Assembly (NCBI GenBank): GCA_030833925.1
Contig: JAURGE010000001.1
Span: 1-64,000, forward strand
DNA from: Alphaproteobacteria bacterium
Lineage (GTDB): Bacteria; Pseudomonadota; Alphaproteobacteria; Bin95
DNA: 64,000 bases
Reading direction: 5' to 3'
Below the pieces are notes generated by a model. That model was not told the DNA's origin. It did no database searches and worked only from the letters and a program-made list of their open reading frames with translations. The translations under genes were made by a program, and so were the position numbers. Positions 36,406 to 45,405 of the stretch are shown in pieces; the first letter of the stretch is position 1, and each line of letters opens with the position of its first letter.

Positions 36406-37260
36406 TTATTTTCTCAAGCCACTTAGGGATGCTGCTTCCCAGCCAATCATGGCAAGCTTTCTTGGTATGCCCCACTCGTAGTTTCGCAAATATCCATTGG
36501 AAAGTATCGCGCGATGGCAAGGAATAAGCCACGAGATTGGGTTTCTTCCAATTGCAGCTCCTACAGCCCTTGCGGCTCTTGGTTCGCCTGAAATTCTGGC
36601 TACTTCACCATATGTAACAAGTCTACCAAATGGGATCTCTAATAATGCTCTCCAGACTTTGATTTGAAACGCGGTACCAAAAAGACAAAGATCAATTTTA
36701 TCAGTGCCAGAATTAAATATGCGTTGGCTTGTCGAACAGGCCGCATCTTTATCTGCGCAGAAAACAGCAGCAGGCCAACGCGCTTGCATGTTGTTTAGTA
36801 CCCGCGATCGCTCGTTTGCACCCGCTGGTCCAGCGCTGGCGAAAGCAAGGCCGACAAGGCCGAGTTTGCTTTGCATTATCAGCGCCGCACCAAAAGGGCT
36901 TTCGGTCCACCCCCAACTGATTGTTGTACCTGATCCGCGCTGTTTGTAATCACCCGGGGTAAATCCTTCGTGTATGACGAAAAGATCATGCAAGCGGGAT
37001 GGTCCCGAAAGTCCAGCAGCCAGGGATGTGTTGAGAACGCTTGTGCCCTCCTCTAACCGAGCTTTGGCATAATCGAGGGTTAAGTGTTGCAAAAACTTCT
37101 TCGGACTAAGGCCTACCCAACGTTTGAAAGTGCGTTGTAATTTGGAGGGCGATACTTCTAGTTTGGCAGCAATCCATTCGAGTTCTGGTTGCTCGTGTTG
37201 CATATCGGCGATTATGGCCATCGCCTTTTCTATCAATTGGTAAGTGTCGTTGTTGGCCAT
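36406..37260 (-). CDS. AraC-type HTH / methylated-DNA-protein cysteine methyltransferase fusion (Ada-like)
   Basis: A 284-residue protein with an AraC-type DNA-binding region (residues ~1-105: LEWIAAKLEVSPSKLQRTFKRWVGLSPKKFL in parts) fused to an O6-alkylguanine methyltransferase (from ~200: GTAFQIKVWRALLEIPFGRLVTYGEVA in parts). The acceptor Cys248 is in LIPCHRAIL. It lacks the N-terminal zinc Ada domain that senses methylphosphotriesters in E. coli Ada. It therefore repairs O6-methylguanine and may regulate by another means. This domain arrangement is common in alphaproteobacteria. Convergent with tadA. Confidence 0.9.
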   Translation of the reverse strand: MANNDTYQLIEKAMAIIADMQHEQPELEWIAAKLEVSPSKLQRTFKRWVGLSPKKFLQHLTLDYAKARLEEGTSVLNTSLAAGLSGPSRLHDLFVIHEGFTPGDYKQRGSGTTISWGWTESPFGAALIMQSKLGLVGLAFASAGPAGANERSRVLNNMQARWPAAVFCADKDAACSTSQRIFNSGTDKIDLCLFGTAFQIKVWRALLEIPFGRLVTYGEVARISGEPRAARAVGAAIGRNPISWLIPCHRAILSNGYLRNYEWGIPRKLAMIGWEAASLSGLRK

Positions 37261-37350
37261 ACACCCTCACTCAATATGCCGCCAATACTGCAGGACAAAA
37301 CTGCCAGATAGGCCTTTAAAAACCCACCCGATTCTTGCAGCAATCAGCGC

Positions 37351-38241
37351 TTATTTTCCTGAGAGGAAATCTCTTGCCATAGGCAAGAAAGCATCAAGCC
37401 GATCATGGTGAACCCAGTGCCCTGCTTTCTCAAAATTTTCTACGCGTGCATTTTTAAAAAAAGCTGCGCGACCATCTTTAATGGGATCACTTGCCCAACT
37501 TTCTGTTCCGCGTATCAAAAGAACAGGACACTTTATCTCCCGCCAGAAGTCACGGGTTTCTTCCGGGGTCAGTCCGAATGGGCGATTGATCCGGACATAA
37601 TTGTCAAATTTCCAGCTATATGTCCCATCCTCATTTTGATTAACGCCATGGACAGTAAGGTGCCAGGCTTGCTCTTGCGATAAATGTCGGTTTGCTTCGT
37701 GCATACGTGCTGCGGCCTCTTCTATTGAGGCATAGCGTTTTGATGTACGTCCTGCAGCGCCTCGGGTCTCGGAGACCCATTTTTGCATTTTCTCTTGGGT
37801 AGAAATTTGGGCATCCCGTTCTAGCCGCTCTGGCGAAAGACCTAGGCCTTCAATAGCAATAAGTCGTTCCACCATATTTGGGAAAGCGCCAGCGAATTGA
37901 AGTGTGATCGCTCCACCTAGACTGTGTCCAATAATGGGTGCTTGCTCTAGTCTTAAATGGAAGAAAAGTTGTGTTAAATCATATACATAATCGGTCATTC
38001 GGTAACCGCCACCGATCAACCAGGCGGAATCCCCATGGCCGCGCAGATCGGGCGCAACGATGTGATAGTCCTTTGCTAGATCTGTTGCTACCCAATCCCA
38101 ATTTCGGCAGTGGTCGCGGCCTCCGTGGACCAGAACTAGGGGGGGAGCGTCTTGTGCCCCCCATTCCACGTAATGAAGGCGGAGGCGTTGGGATGTGAAA
38201 AATCGAGATGTGGGTCCAGCAAGGTTAGGTATTGAAGACAT
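37351..38241 (-). CDS. Alpha/beta hydrolase (epoxide hydrolase/dehalogenase-like)
   Basis: A 296-residue alpha/beta hydrolase. LVHGGRDHCRNWDWVA (oxyanion), PDLRGHGDS, nucleophile elbow IGHSLGGAI (Ser, so an esterase-type nucleophile rather than the Asp of epoxide hydrolases), LIRGTESWASDP and catalytic His in KAGHWVHHD. The cap region is the segment ~145-220. The substrate is unknown. It stands between the Ada-like gene and DUF1244, in the same direction as the mutL run. Confidence 0.88.
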   Translation of the reverse strand: MSSIPNLAGPTSRFFTSQRLRLHYVEWGAQDAPPLVLVHGGRDHCRNWDWVATDLAKDYHIVAPDLRGHGDSAWLIGGGYRMTDYVYDLTQLFFHLRLEQAPIIGHSLGGAITLQFAGAFPNMVERLIAIEGLGLSPERLERDAQISTQEKMQKWVSETRGAAGRTSKRYASIEEAAARMHEANRHLSQEQAWHLTVHGVNQNEDGTYSWKFDNYVRINRPFGLTPEETRDFWREIKCPVLLIRGTESWASDPIKDGRAAFFKNARVENFEKAGHWVHHDRLDAFLPMARDFLSGK

Positions 38242-38316
38242 GGGAAAGTTCCAACGCAGGTTCTATTGTCCAGCGCAATTCAAGCAGGAAATTTGATGAA
38301 TTATGCGAGTATGCAC

Positions 38317-38619
38317 CTAGTCTTTTGGCGCGGACTTGAAAGCTGAAAGCTGTTCGGCGCTTGCTTCTTTCTGATGCTTGGACTTCCACTCATCGTAGGG
38401 CATTCCATAGATCATTTCACGAGCGCCTTCATAGTCTAAATCTAAGCCTTTCTCTTTTGCGGCGGCAGTATACCATTTTGAGAGGCAGTTTCGGCAGAAG
38501 CCGGCAAGATTCATGAGGTCTATATTCTGCACGTCGGTGCGTTCGCGCAGATGACTTACCAATGTCCGAAAAGCGGCAGCTTCGAGTTCAGTTTTGGTCT
38601 TGGCGTCGAAATTTTCCAT
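38317..38619 (-). CDS. DUF1244 family protein
   Basis: A 100-residue conserved protein of unknown function, frequent in proteobacteria. TELEAAAFRTLVSHLRERTDVQNIDLMNLAGFCRNCLSKWY in parts is the core, followed by GAREMIYGMPYDEWKSKHQ. The CRNC pair could bind metal. It begins 21 nt after mutL stops and is probably the last gene of that operon. Confidence 0.92.
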   Translation of the reverse strand: MENFDAKTKTELEAAAFRTLVSHLRERTDVQNIDLMNLAGFCRNCLSKWYTAAAKEKGLDLDYEGAREMIYGMPYDEWKSKHQKEASAEQLSAFKSAPKD

Positions 38620-38640
38620 ATTCTCAGTCCCTTTGAAAAT

Positions 38641-40389
38641 TTAGCGTCGGTCAAATAAACGCTCGAGCTCAACTAGATCAAACGTAATATATGTAGGCCG
38701 CCCGTGATTACATCGTCCAGAATTTGGCGTTGCTTCCATTTCGCGCAGAAGGGCATTCATTTCCATTTGGTTGAGATAACGACCTGAGCGTACGCTTCCA
38801 TAGCAGGCTATAGTGGCGGCAACAGCGTCAAGGCGCTGGACTAATGGCTCCGATGTATCAGTGGCTAGAACCTCATCAGCCAGATCTTTGATTAGGCCTT
38901 GCACGTCTGCTTCCCCAAGTGGTGCTGGAGTCTCTCTGACCAGCACTGCGCCGGGCCCAAATGCTTCAATAACCAAGCCAAGTTCAGCAAGCGCGTCTGC
39001 CTGATCCGAGAGCGCTAAGGCCGCAGCAGTATCTATTTCCACCACTTCGGGGATTAGTAATATCTGGCGAGGAATATTGCCCGCTGCTCGTGCAGCCTTG
39101 AGGCGCTCGTAAACCAGGCGCTCATGCGCAGCATGCTGATCGACAAGAACTATGCCTGTCTCAGTCTGAGCCAAGATATAATTACCATGCAGCTGCGCAC
39201 GAGCAGCGCCTAGGGGATGGCTGGTTTCTTTTTGAGCAGGTTTTGTTTCTATGAATGTCGAAACGGGTGCCGATGGTGGAAAGGCATTAAAATTAAAATT
39301 ACGACTTGGCTCGCTTGAAACAGGGTTTAAAACCGGCCTTCCCTGACTGCTTTCTAACCATGTTGGATGCACTGAGCGTCCACTCTTGATACCTGCACTG
39401 GCTAGCGCGTGTTTAAGCGAGGAGACAATAAGTCCACGGATTAGATTAGGTTCGCGGAATCTAACCTCTGTTTTGGCCGGATGCACGTTCACGTCCACCA
39501 ATTCAGAAGGTAGTTCGAGGAATAGAGCTATTGCAGGAAAGCGTCCGCGCGGTAGGAGATCTGAATAAGCTGCACGAGCAGCACCTAATAGCTGCGGATC
39601 GCGGACTGGTCTGCCGTTAACAAAAAAATATTGTGCAAGGCCGTTTGCTCGATCGTAACTGGGGCCGCTTGCATGACCGTAGAGTTTTACGTTTTCCCGA
39701 TGGGCTTCAATCACTACAGCGGTCTTTGAAAAATCCTGGCCGATAATCAAAGCAGCTCGCTTGAGATGTATTTCTTGCTCGGCGCTGCCGCCGAGAGGAA
39801 AATCTAGAATACGTTTTCCGTCGTTCTCTAGACTGAAAGCTACATCCGGACGGCCAAGCGCGAGGCGGCGAATCACTTCAACACAAGCTTGCGTTTCGCT
39901 TCGAGGAGCACGTAAAAATTTAAGGCGTGCAGGCGTAGCATAAAAAAGGTCTACCGCCTCAGCGGTTGTCCCTCTGGCACGCGCTGCTGGCTCTAGTTTG
40001 GATACATGCCCTCCATTGACCCTTATTCGCCAGGCTGAATCGGTATTTTCTTGTCTACTTGTTAAGGTAAGGCGGGCAACCGAACCAATTGATGGAAGCG
40101 CTTCTCCTCGGAAGCCAAGGCTTGAAATATGAACAAGGTCGTCATCGGGCAACTTCGATGTGGCATGCCTTTCAATTGCAAGAGAAAGGTCCTCTGGGGA
40201 CATACCAAAACCGTCATCAGCGACCGAGATTAGGGTCCGCCCCCCCTCCCCAAGTGCGATATCAATACGCTGGGCGCCGGCATCCAAAGCATTTTCGACA
40301 AATTCCTTAACAACGGCTGCTGGCCTCTCAATGACTTCACCGGCCGCTATCTGGTTGACAAGGCCACTGGGCAGGCGGCGGATCGTCAT
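38641..40389 (-). CDS. mutL: DNA mismatch repair protein MutL (endonuclease type)
   Basis: A 582-residue GHKL ATPase. ATP-binding motifs at the N-terminus: EVIERPAAVVKEFVENALDAGA in parts, DDGFGM, and GFRGEALPSI. The C-terminus has DQHAAHERLVYE, which fits the DQHA(x)2E(x)4E endonuclease motif, and CNHGRP, its partner metal motif. So this MutL probably nicks DNA, as in bacteria without MutH. Overlaps pgi by 4 nt upstream. Confidence 0.96.
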   Translation of the reverse strand: MTIRRLPSGLVNQIAAGEVIERPAAVVKEFVENALDAGAQRIDIALGEGGRTLISVADDGFGMSPEDLSLAIERHATSKLPDDDLVHISSLGFRGEALPSIGSVARLTLTSRQENTDSAWRIRVNGGHVSKLEPAARARGTTAEAVDLFYATPARLKFLRAPRSETQACVEVIRRLALGRPDVAFSLENDGKRILDFPLGGSAEQEIHLKRAALIIGQDFSKTAVVIEAHRENVKLYGHASGPSYDRANGLAQYFFVNGRPVRDPQLLGAARAAYSDLLPRGRFPAIALFLELPSELVDVNVHPAKTEVRFREPNLIRGLIVSSLKHALASAGIKSGRSVHPTWLESSQGRPVLNPVSSEPSRNFNFNAFPPSAPVSTFIETKPAQKETSHPLGAARAQLHGNYILAQTETGIVLVDQHAAHERLVYERLKAARAAGNIPRQILLIPEVVEIDTAAALALSDQADALAELGLVIEAFGPGAVLVRETPAPLGEADVQGLIKDLADEVLATDTSEPLVQRLDAVAATIACYGSVRSGRYLNQMEMNALLREMEATPNSGRCNHGRPTYITFDLVELERLFDRR

Positions 40390-41675
40390 GGTGTTTCTTT
40401 ATTCGCCAGATATTCGCGGGCGAGTCTCTTGCCTTGCTCGACGGCAGGTTGGTCAAAAGGATCAACACCCAAAAGCCGAGCAGCGAGGATTGTTTCAAGT
40501 TGGTAATGCGCCATCAAAGCGCCAATCGCTTCTTCGTCTACCCGTGCAATACGCAAAACACGGGTTGGGCGACCATTACGAACTAATGTTTCTGCCGTGG
40601 CACGTTGCGATGCATCAAGCAGGTCACCAAGAGATTTGCCGTTTAGATAGCCAAGGTCAACTTCACCAGTAACTGCTGGCAATCGACTTGAGTCGATATT
40701 TTTGATGAGAATTAGGGTGAAGAGTTTGTCAGGCGGGCCGTCAAGATAGAGCTGTAACTGGCTGTGTTGATCTACAGTGCCCATAGCGCTGACTGGCAGT
40801 GTTCCTTTACCGTCTTTCCCAAGACTCTCTGCCCAAATTTGACGATACCAAAAAGTAAACGGTCGAAGCGAGTCAACATAAGGCATCAACACAGATGTTC
40901 TGATTCCTTTTTGTTGGCTTAGACCAATGTTCAAAGCTGCCCCGAGGGCAGCAGGGCTTTTATCTGGACATGCTTTCAGGGAAGCATCCATAGCTGCAGC
41001 GCCACCTAGTCGGATGGCAGAAATATCAAGTCCTGCAATGGCGGCAGGTAGTAATCCGACATTTGAGAACGATGAGTATCGCCCACCGATGTCGGGGCAA
41101 TGAACAATTCGTGGAATGTCATGAGCCATTGCTATTTGGGCAAGAGTACTTGGTTTTTCTTCGGTAATAATTGTGAAAACATCTTTAGGAAGTGGCCCAC
41201 CAGAAGCTTTTATCCAAGACAGACAAAGTTCAGTCTGCAGGATCGTTTCAGCTGTATCCCCAGATTTTGAAATGGCTATGAAGCGGGTTTTTTGGGGGTC
41301 AGAGGTATGAAAAAAGGCCCGAAAAGTTACTGGATCGATATTATCGAAGAAGATAACGCGCGGTCTTCCTGGTTTAGGTCCAAATCCAAGATCTGCAAGG
41401 CGGACTAGAGTCTGGCCACCGAGGCTAGAGCCTCCAGTTCCTAGTATAACTACAGTTTCCGCGCCCTCGCTGATGCGAAAAGCTGTAGTTAAAATTTTCT
41501 CTAAGTCATCGGTTTTATCTACCAGGGCGAGTATTTTGTTGTCGTTGCTCTCCCTGGATCTTTGCAATTCGCGAAGATATTCACGGAGTGACTCAGAAAG
41601 CCCAATCAGACTTTCCTTTGATAAACCTCTAGGCCCTATAGCACCTTCTAAGTCCTGCTCATATCCAGGAAACAT
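40386..41675 (-). CDS. pgi: Glucose-6-phosphate isomerase
   Basis: Interconverts glucose-6-phosphate and fructose-6-phosphate. Sugar-phosphate loops GTGGSSLGGQT and SKSGDTAET, GGRYSSFSNVG, AESLGKDGKG, GTVDQHSQLQL and DPFDQPAVEQGK are all conserved. At 429 residues it is of the short type, well below the ~550 of E. coli Pgi, similar to forms seen in Rhodospirillales and Gram-positives. It is wedged between an M16 protease gene (one-base overlap, TAATG) and mutL (4-nt overlap), an unusual site for a sugar enzyme. Confidence 0.93.
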   Translation of the reverse strand: MFPGYEQDLEGAIGPRGLSKESLIGLSESLREYLRELQRSRESNDNKILALVDKTDDLEKILTTAFRISEGAETVVILGTGGSSLGGQTLVRLADLGFGPKPGRPRVIFFDNIDPVTFRAFFHTSDPQKTRFIAISKSGDTAETILQTELCLSWIKASGGPLPKDVFTIITEEKPSTLAQIAMAHDIPRIVHCPDIGGRYSSFSNVGLLPAAIAGLDISAIRLGGAAAMDASLKACPDKSPAALGAALNIGLSQQKGIRTSVLMPYVDSLRPFTFWYRQIWAESLGKDGKGTLPVSAMGTVDQHSQLQLYLDGPPDKLFTLILIKNIDSSRLPAVTGEVDLGYLNGKSLGDLLDASQRATAETLVRNGRPTRVLRIARVDEEAIGALMAHYQLETILAARLLGVDPFDQPAVEQGKRLAREYLANKETP

Positions 41676-43015
41676 TAGTTATCCGATCTTGGAATGGCGT
41701 TCCACTGCTCTAATCCTTCGCCGGATCCAGCAACCGCAAAAGTTAGGTTGCTAGGATCGAAGAGTCGCAAGGCCACGCGTTTTGCGTCCGCTATTGTAAC
41801 TGAGTTTATCTGACTATTACGACGATCCAGGTAATCTCTCGGAAGATTGTTTACTCGCATTGAGAGTAATGCGCTAGCAATTGCAGTTGTTGAATCAAGC
41901 GCTAGGGGCAAAGAACCAATAAGAAAGGATTTGGCGTCGGCCAGCTCTGTTTCAGTCGGTCCTTCGGCCGACATCTTGGCCCATTCTGTCTCTATTACAG
42001 AGATGGTTTCTTTAACTGTCCTGTTCTCAGTGCTTGTAGACCCTAGAAAAAGCGCAGCCTCTGCAAGTTCGGAGTTAGAAACATCAATCCCATAAACTAG
42101 CCCGCGCTTAACACGGACTTCTTCCATCAGACGAGCTCCAAAACTGCCCCCCATGATTTCAGCTAAAAGATTGGTGGCATGCCAGTCGGGGTCATTGCGC
42201 CGCACACCTGAGCCACCGAAAACTATACTGGATTGTGGGTTAGGCATTTTTACTAAAAGGCGACTGGGCCCTTGTGGCGATGATACCGACGGCGGGTCAG
42301 TTGGCGCGCCAGGGGCATTCTTTGGGATCTCACCAAAAGCATAGTCAATGATGTTTTTGAGTTCGTTTGCAGTCACGTCACCTGCGGCCGTTACTATTAA
42401 GCGATCCTGCCCAAATCTCTCTTCATGGAGGGCAAGGAGGTCCTCTCGGGTTATCTTTTTGAGGGTTGAGATACGGCCACGCGATGAGCGGGCATACGGA
42501 TGGTTTTGAAAAGCATTACTTAGAAAAGCCCGATAAGCTTGGTGGGTGGGATTCTCTGATGCTTGTTCAAGCGATGTCACGTGAGAGGTGCGTACCCGTT
42601 CCAGGTCAGCTGGATCCAACCGTGGGTTTGTTAGTGCCAGGCCAAGAATTTTAGCAGCCTCTCTTAGATTTTTTGACAGTGTATAAATAGAGCCAGAGAT
42701 AGCATCTTGGGTTGCCGTGAAACTCATGGAGGAGGAGAGGTCAGCTAGACGTGCCTTAAAAGTAGGGCCATCCATTTCACCAGCACCTTCGGAAAGCATG
42801 TCAGCTAACAGGCGCGTGCGGCCTTGTAATTCTGGAGGATCCGCTGCTGCCCCACCCTCAATCCGGAAAGCAATTGCAACGACTGGAACGGTAGGGTCTG
42901 CCGCAAGCCAGGCATCAACGTTGACCCCTTTTACCAATTGAACTTCTAGGGCTTTCACGGGGACTGAGCTCAGGGTGAGAACCAATGCAATTGTTACTAA
43001 AGTTTTATAGATCAT
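41675..43015 (-). CDS. M16 family protein lacking the zinc motif (non-catalytic subunit)
   Basis: A 446-residue exported pitrilysin-family protein. The ATG at 43013-43015, in ATGA overlap with the upstream M16 gene, gives signal peptide MIYKTLVTIALVLTLSSVPVKA. In the place of HxxEH it reads LLADMLSEGAG, so it cannot bind the catalytic zinc. Conserved elsewhere: RVKRGLVYGIDVS. It should pair with the catalytic M16 partner encoded just upstream, as in the two-subunit periplasmic M16 enzymes and mitochondrial processing peptidase. Confidence 0.92.
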   Translation of the reverse strand: MIYKTLVTIALVLTLSSVPVKALEVQLVKGVNVDAWLAADPTVPVVAIAFRIEGGAAADPPELQGRTRLLADMLSEGAGEMDGPTFKARLADLSSSMSFTATQDAISGSIYTLSKNLREAAKILGLALTNPRLDPADLERVRTSHVTSLEQASENPTHQAYRAFLSNAFQNHPYARSSRGRISTLKKITREDLLALHEERFGQDRLIVTAAGDVTANELKNIIDYAFGEIPKNAPGAPTDPPSVSSPQGPSRLLVKMPNPQSSIVFGGSGVRRNDPDWHATNLLAEIMGGSFGARLMEEVRVKRGLVYGIDVSNSELAEAALFLGSTSTENRTVKETISVIETEWAKMSAEGPTETELADAKSFLIGSLPLALDSTTAIASALLSMRVNNLPRDYLDRRNSQINSVTIADAKRVALRLFDPSNLTFAVAGSGEGLEQWNAIPRSDN

Positions 43016-44361
43016 GATGGCGAAGCCGGTTTTGGAAGAAGCCAACCTGTTGCGGAACGCTCAATTCGAAATAAATTTTTTGCGGCAGTTTCTATTTCTG
43101 TTTTTGTTACCGCTTTAATCCGTTCAGGCCATGCTTCTACATCTTGAATTGAGCCGCCGTTAGCAAGAACACTACCAACGATACGTGCCGGACCGTCTAA
43201 GCTGTCTCTTGCGAAAATTGCCTGAGCTAATAGGCGTTTCTTGGCTGTCTCAATATCAGCCTCTGATATCCCAATTTGAAGTATGTCTTTTATGACTTTG
43301 TCTATTCTCGTTTCCAGCTCCTCGAGCCCAACTCCAGGTGACGGCAGCGCATAAAAACCTGCTGACCCAAAGTCGCGACCATCACCATCATACCAAAAGC
43401 TCGAGCTTAGTGCTTTCCTCGCATCGACAACGAGTGCCTTGTAAAGCAGGCCAGTTTCTCCACCTAACACCTCTGAAAGCACATTAAGTGCGTACGGTTC
43501 TCGTGCAGATCCGTTGAAAGCTGGAGCGATATACATGCGTTGCAAGGTGGCCTGTCGGACTCGTTCATCTTCACGGATTATCCGCCGAGCCGAGGTCTGT
43601 TCTGGTTCATGGTAAATTAGTTTGGCTGGTAAAGTACCCCTAGGGATTTTGCCATAAGTTTGTTCTGCGAGTGTTAGTGCTGCTTTGGGATCAACATCCC
43701 CAGAAATGACGACAACAGCATTGTTTGGCTTGTACCAATTCTGGTAGAAATCCAAAGCATCAGCCCTGGTTAAAGCCGATACCTCCGGTTTCCAGCCTAT
43801 AATAGGCCGGCGATAGGGATGATTTAGATAGAGTGCCGCGTTAAGAGCTTCGTAGAATATGCCAGATGGCCGACTTTCAACGCGAGACAGACGCTCTTCT
43901 AACACAACAGCAAGTTCTGAATCAGCCACTGAACTGTCGAAGCTCAGGTTGATCATCCGATCAGCTTCCATGTCCATGATCAGTCCTAATTGCTCGGAGG
44001 CGATGATCTGGAAATAGGCCGTGTGGTCCTTGGAGGTGAAGGCGTTATCTCTACCTCCATGCTTTGTGACTAGGCGAGAAAATGCGCCGGATTCAACTTT
44101 GGCGGTGCCTTTGAACATTAGGTGTTCGAGAAAATGAGCAAGCCCAGTCTTGCCCTTTTCCTCATCCATAGAGCCCACCCGATAATAAATAAAATGAGCA
44201 ACAACTGGCCGACGATGGTCTTCGATCACCACTAGTTCGAGACCATTTTCTAGGACATATCGAGTAGGCTTAAATACTTCGGCGATGGCAGGACTGCCAC
44301 CTACTAGCACTAGCCAAATAGCTATTGCCAATACCGTCCACCGGCTGGCTAACTTAACCAT
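43012..44361 (-). CDS. M16 family zinc metallopeptidase (catalytic subunit)
   Basis: A 449-residue exported protease. Signal peptide within 1-28 (VLAIAIWLVLVGGSPAIAE). The inverted zinc motif is HFLEH (76-80), and the downstream Glu ligand lies in VVLEERLSRVESRPSG. RRPIIGW and NVLSEVLGGETGLLYKAL are typical. It degrades peptides or processes proteins in the periplasm with the non-catalytic partner. Genes for both subunits overlap; the pair sits between the DUF3035 lipoprotein and pgi. Confidence 0.94.
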   Translation of the reverse strand: MVKLASRWTVLAIAIWLVLVGGSPAIAEVFKPTRYVLENGLELVVIEDHRRPVVAHFIYYRVGSMDEEKGKTGLAHFLEHLMFKGTAKVESGAFSRLVTKHGGRDNAFTSKDHTAYFQIIASEQLGLIMDMEADRMINLSFDSSVADSELAVVLEERLSRVESRPSGIFYEALNAALYLNHPYRRPIIGWKPEVSALTRADALDFYQNWYKPNNAVVVISGDVDPKAALTLAEQTYGKIPRGTLPAKLIYHEPEQTSARRIIREDERVRQATLQRMYIAPAFNGSAREPYALNVLSEVLGGETGLLYKALVVDARKALSSSFWYDGDGRDFGSAGFYALPSPGVGLEELETRIDKVIKDILQIGISEADIETAKKRLLAQAIFARDSLDGPARIVGSVLANGGSIQDVEAWPERIKAVTKTEIETAAKNLFRIERSATGWLLPKPASPS

Positions 44362-44900
44362 TAAAACAGCCTAATTCCTCCCGTGGAACGCTTTATTTCT
44401 ATTACAGGTGTATCACCGTCAGTCGGTTTTTTGCCTGCTTCTTTATTCTCTTTTAGACGCTTGGCTTCACCTGCAGCATCCACGATAGTCCCTGGCTCAC
44501 TCTTTTTTTGCCAGAACATCATTTTTTCAACAAATCCACGGTCATCAGTTGCAAGTATATTGGCGTCCGCATCAACCTTTTGGCGAATGGTTGGATCGGG
44601 GTTAGACGCTTCTAAATGGGAGAGAAGAGCTTGTTCTCCAGACGTACCTTTTGCGGGTTTTTCGGGCACTGTGAGAAGTAACCGGGCTTGATCACGTTGA
44701 GTTTGTTTCTGATTGCCAAGTTCACCTGGCTTCGGAGGCCTAAGATTATAATCTGGGGGTAGGCTTAAGGGTGCGTTCCGCACAACGGTGAATTCGTCAG
44801 GTGCTTTTTTCTCGAGCCCGAGTTCTTTCTTCACACCACCGCATCCCGCGATCGAAGAAACCAATACGCCAACCAAGAAAACGCGAAGGACATTTCGCAT
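44361..44900 (-). CDS. DUF3035 (BamF-like) outer-membrane lipoprotein
   Basis: A 179-residue lipoprotein. The start at 44898-44900 gives MRNVLRVFLVGVLVSSIAGCGG, with lipobox SIAGC; the frame extends 28 codons upstream without support. The mature part has DEFTVVRNAPLSLPPDYNLRPP, the DUF3035 hallmark. In alphaproteobacteria related proteins co-purify with the BAM complex and have been called BamF. Between lspA, the enzyme that would process it, and the M16 pair. Confidence 0.88.
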   Translation of the reverse strand: MRNVLRVFLVGVLVSSIAGCGGVKKELGLEKKAPDEFTVVRNAPLSLPPDYNLRPPKPGELGNQKQTQRDQARLLLTVPEKPAKGTSGEQALLSHLEASNPDPTIRQKVDADANILATDDRGFVEKMMFWQKKSEPGTIVDAAGEAKRLKENKEAGKKPTDGDTPVIEIKRSTGGIRLF

Positions 44901-44931
44901 GTTGAGCCCCACCTTCAAACAAGCTTTTCTA

Positions 44932-45405
44932 TCATGTAGTCGAACGACGGCCCGGCCACAAGGAATCGATGATAATGAGGCCAACGCCGCAAGAAATTGC
45001 CATATCAGCTACGTTGAAAACTGGCCAACTCCATGATCTCCAACTCAGCAAAATAAAGTCGATCACAGCCCCGTATATCGCTCTGTCAATTACGTTGCCA
45101 AGAGCGCCACCAATAATTAGGCCAAAACCCATGCCAAGTATTAATTTTTTTGAGTTCCAGAGCTGCCAGGTCAAGAACATAGAAATTAATATGGCAATCA
45201 ATATCAAGGCAAATGGAGGTACAGAGCCGCCTCCAAAAATCCCAAAACTAACACCCTGATTCCAAGTAAGTTTGAGATCTAGAAATGGAAAAATACTGAT
45301 TGGTTCCGCCGCAGAAATACCTTCTAACGCCAGATATTTAGTCAATTGATCCAGCACAATTGTTGCCCCTACCATGAAGAGGCCTGAGCGCTGGGCTTTA
45401 TTCAT
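44932..45405 (-). CDS. lspA: Lipoprotein signal peptidase (signal peptidase II)
   Basis: A 157-residue, four-helix membrane aspartyl protease that cuts prolipoproteins. Catalytic Asp residues lie in GALGNVIDRAIYG and FNVADMAIS; the conserved LTWNQGVSFGI is also present. Its start overlaps the ileS stop by 4 nt. Its substrate, the DUF3035 lipoprotein, is encoded next to it. Confidence 0.96.
   Translation of the reverse strand: MNKAQRSGLFMVGATIVLDQLTKYLALEGISAAEPISIFPFLDLKLTWNQGVSFGIFGGGSVPPFALILIAILISMFLTWQLWNSKKLILGMGFGLIIGGALGNVIDRAIYGAVIDFILLSWRSWSWPVFNVADMAISCGVGLIIIDSLWPGRRSTT

Noticed and set aside
37351-38241. Haloalkane dehalogenase or epoxide hydrolase
   Set aside because: The nucleophile elbow is GHSLGG with Ser; those enzymes use Asp at this site, so a general alpha/beta hydrolase call is safer.
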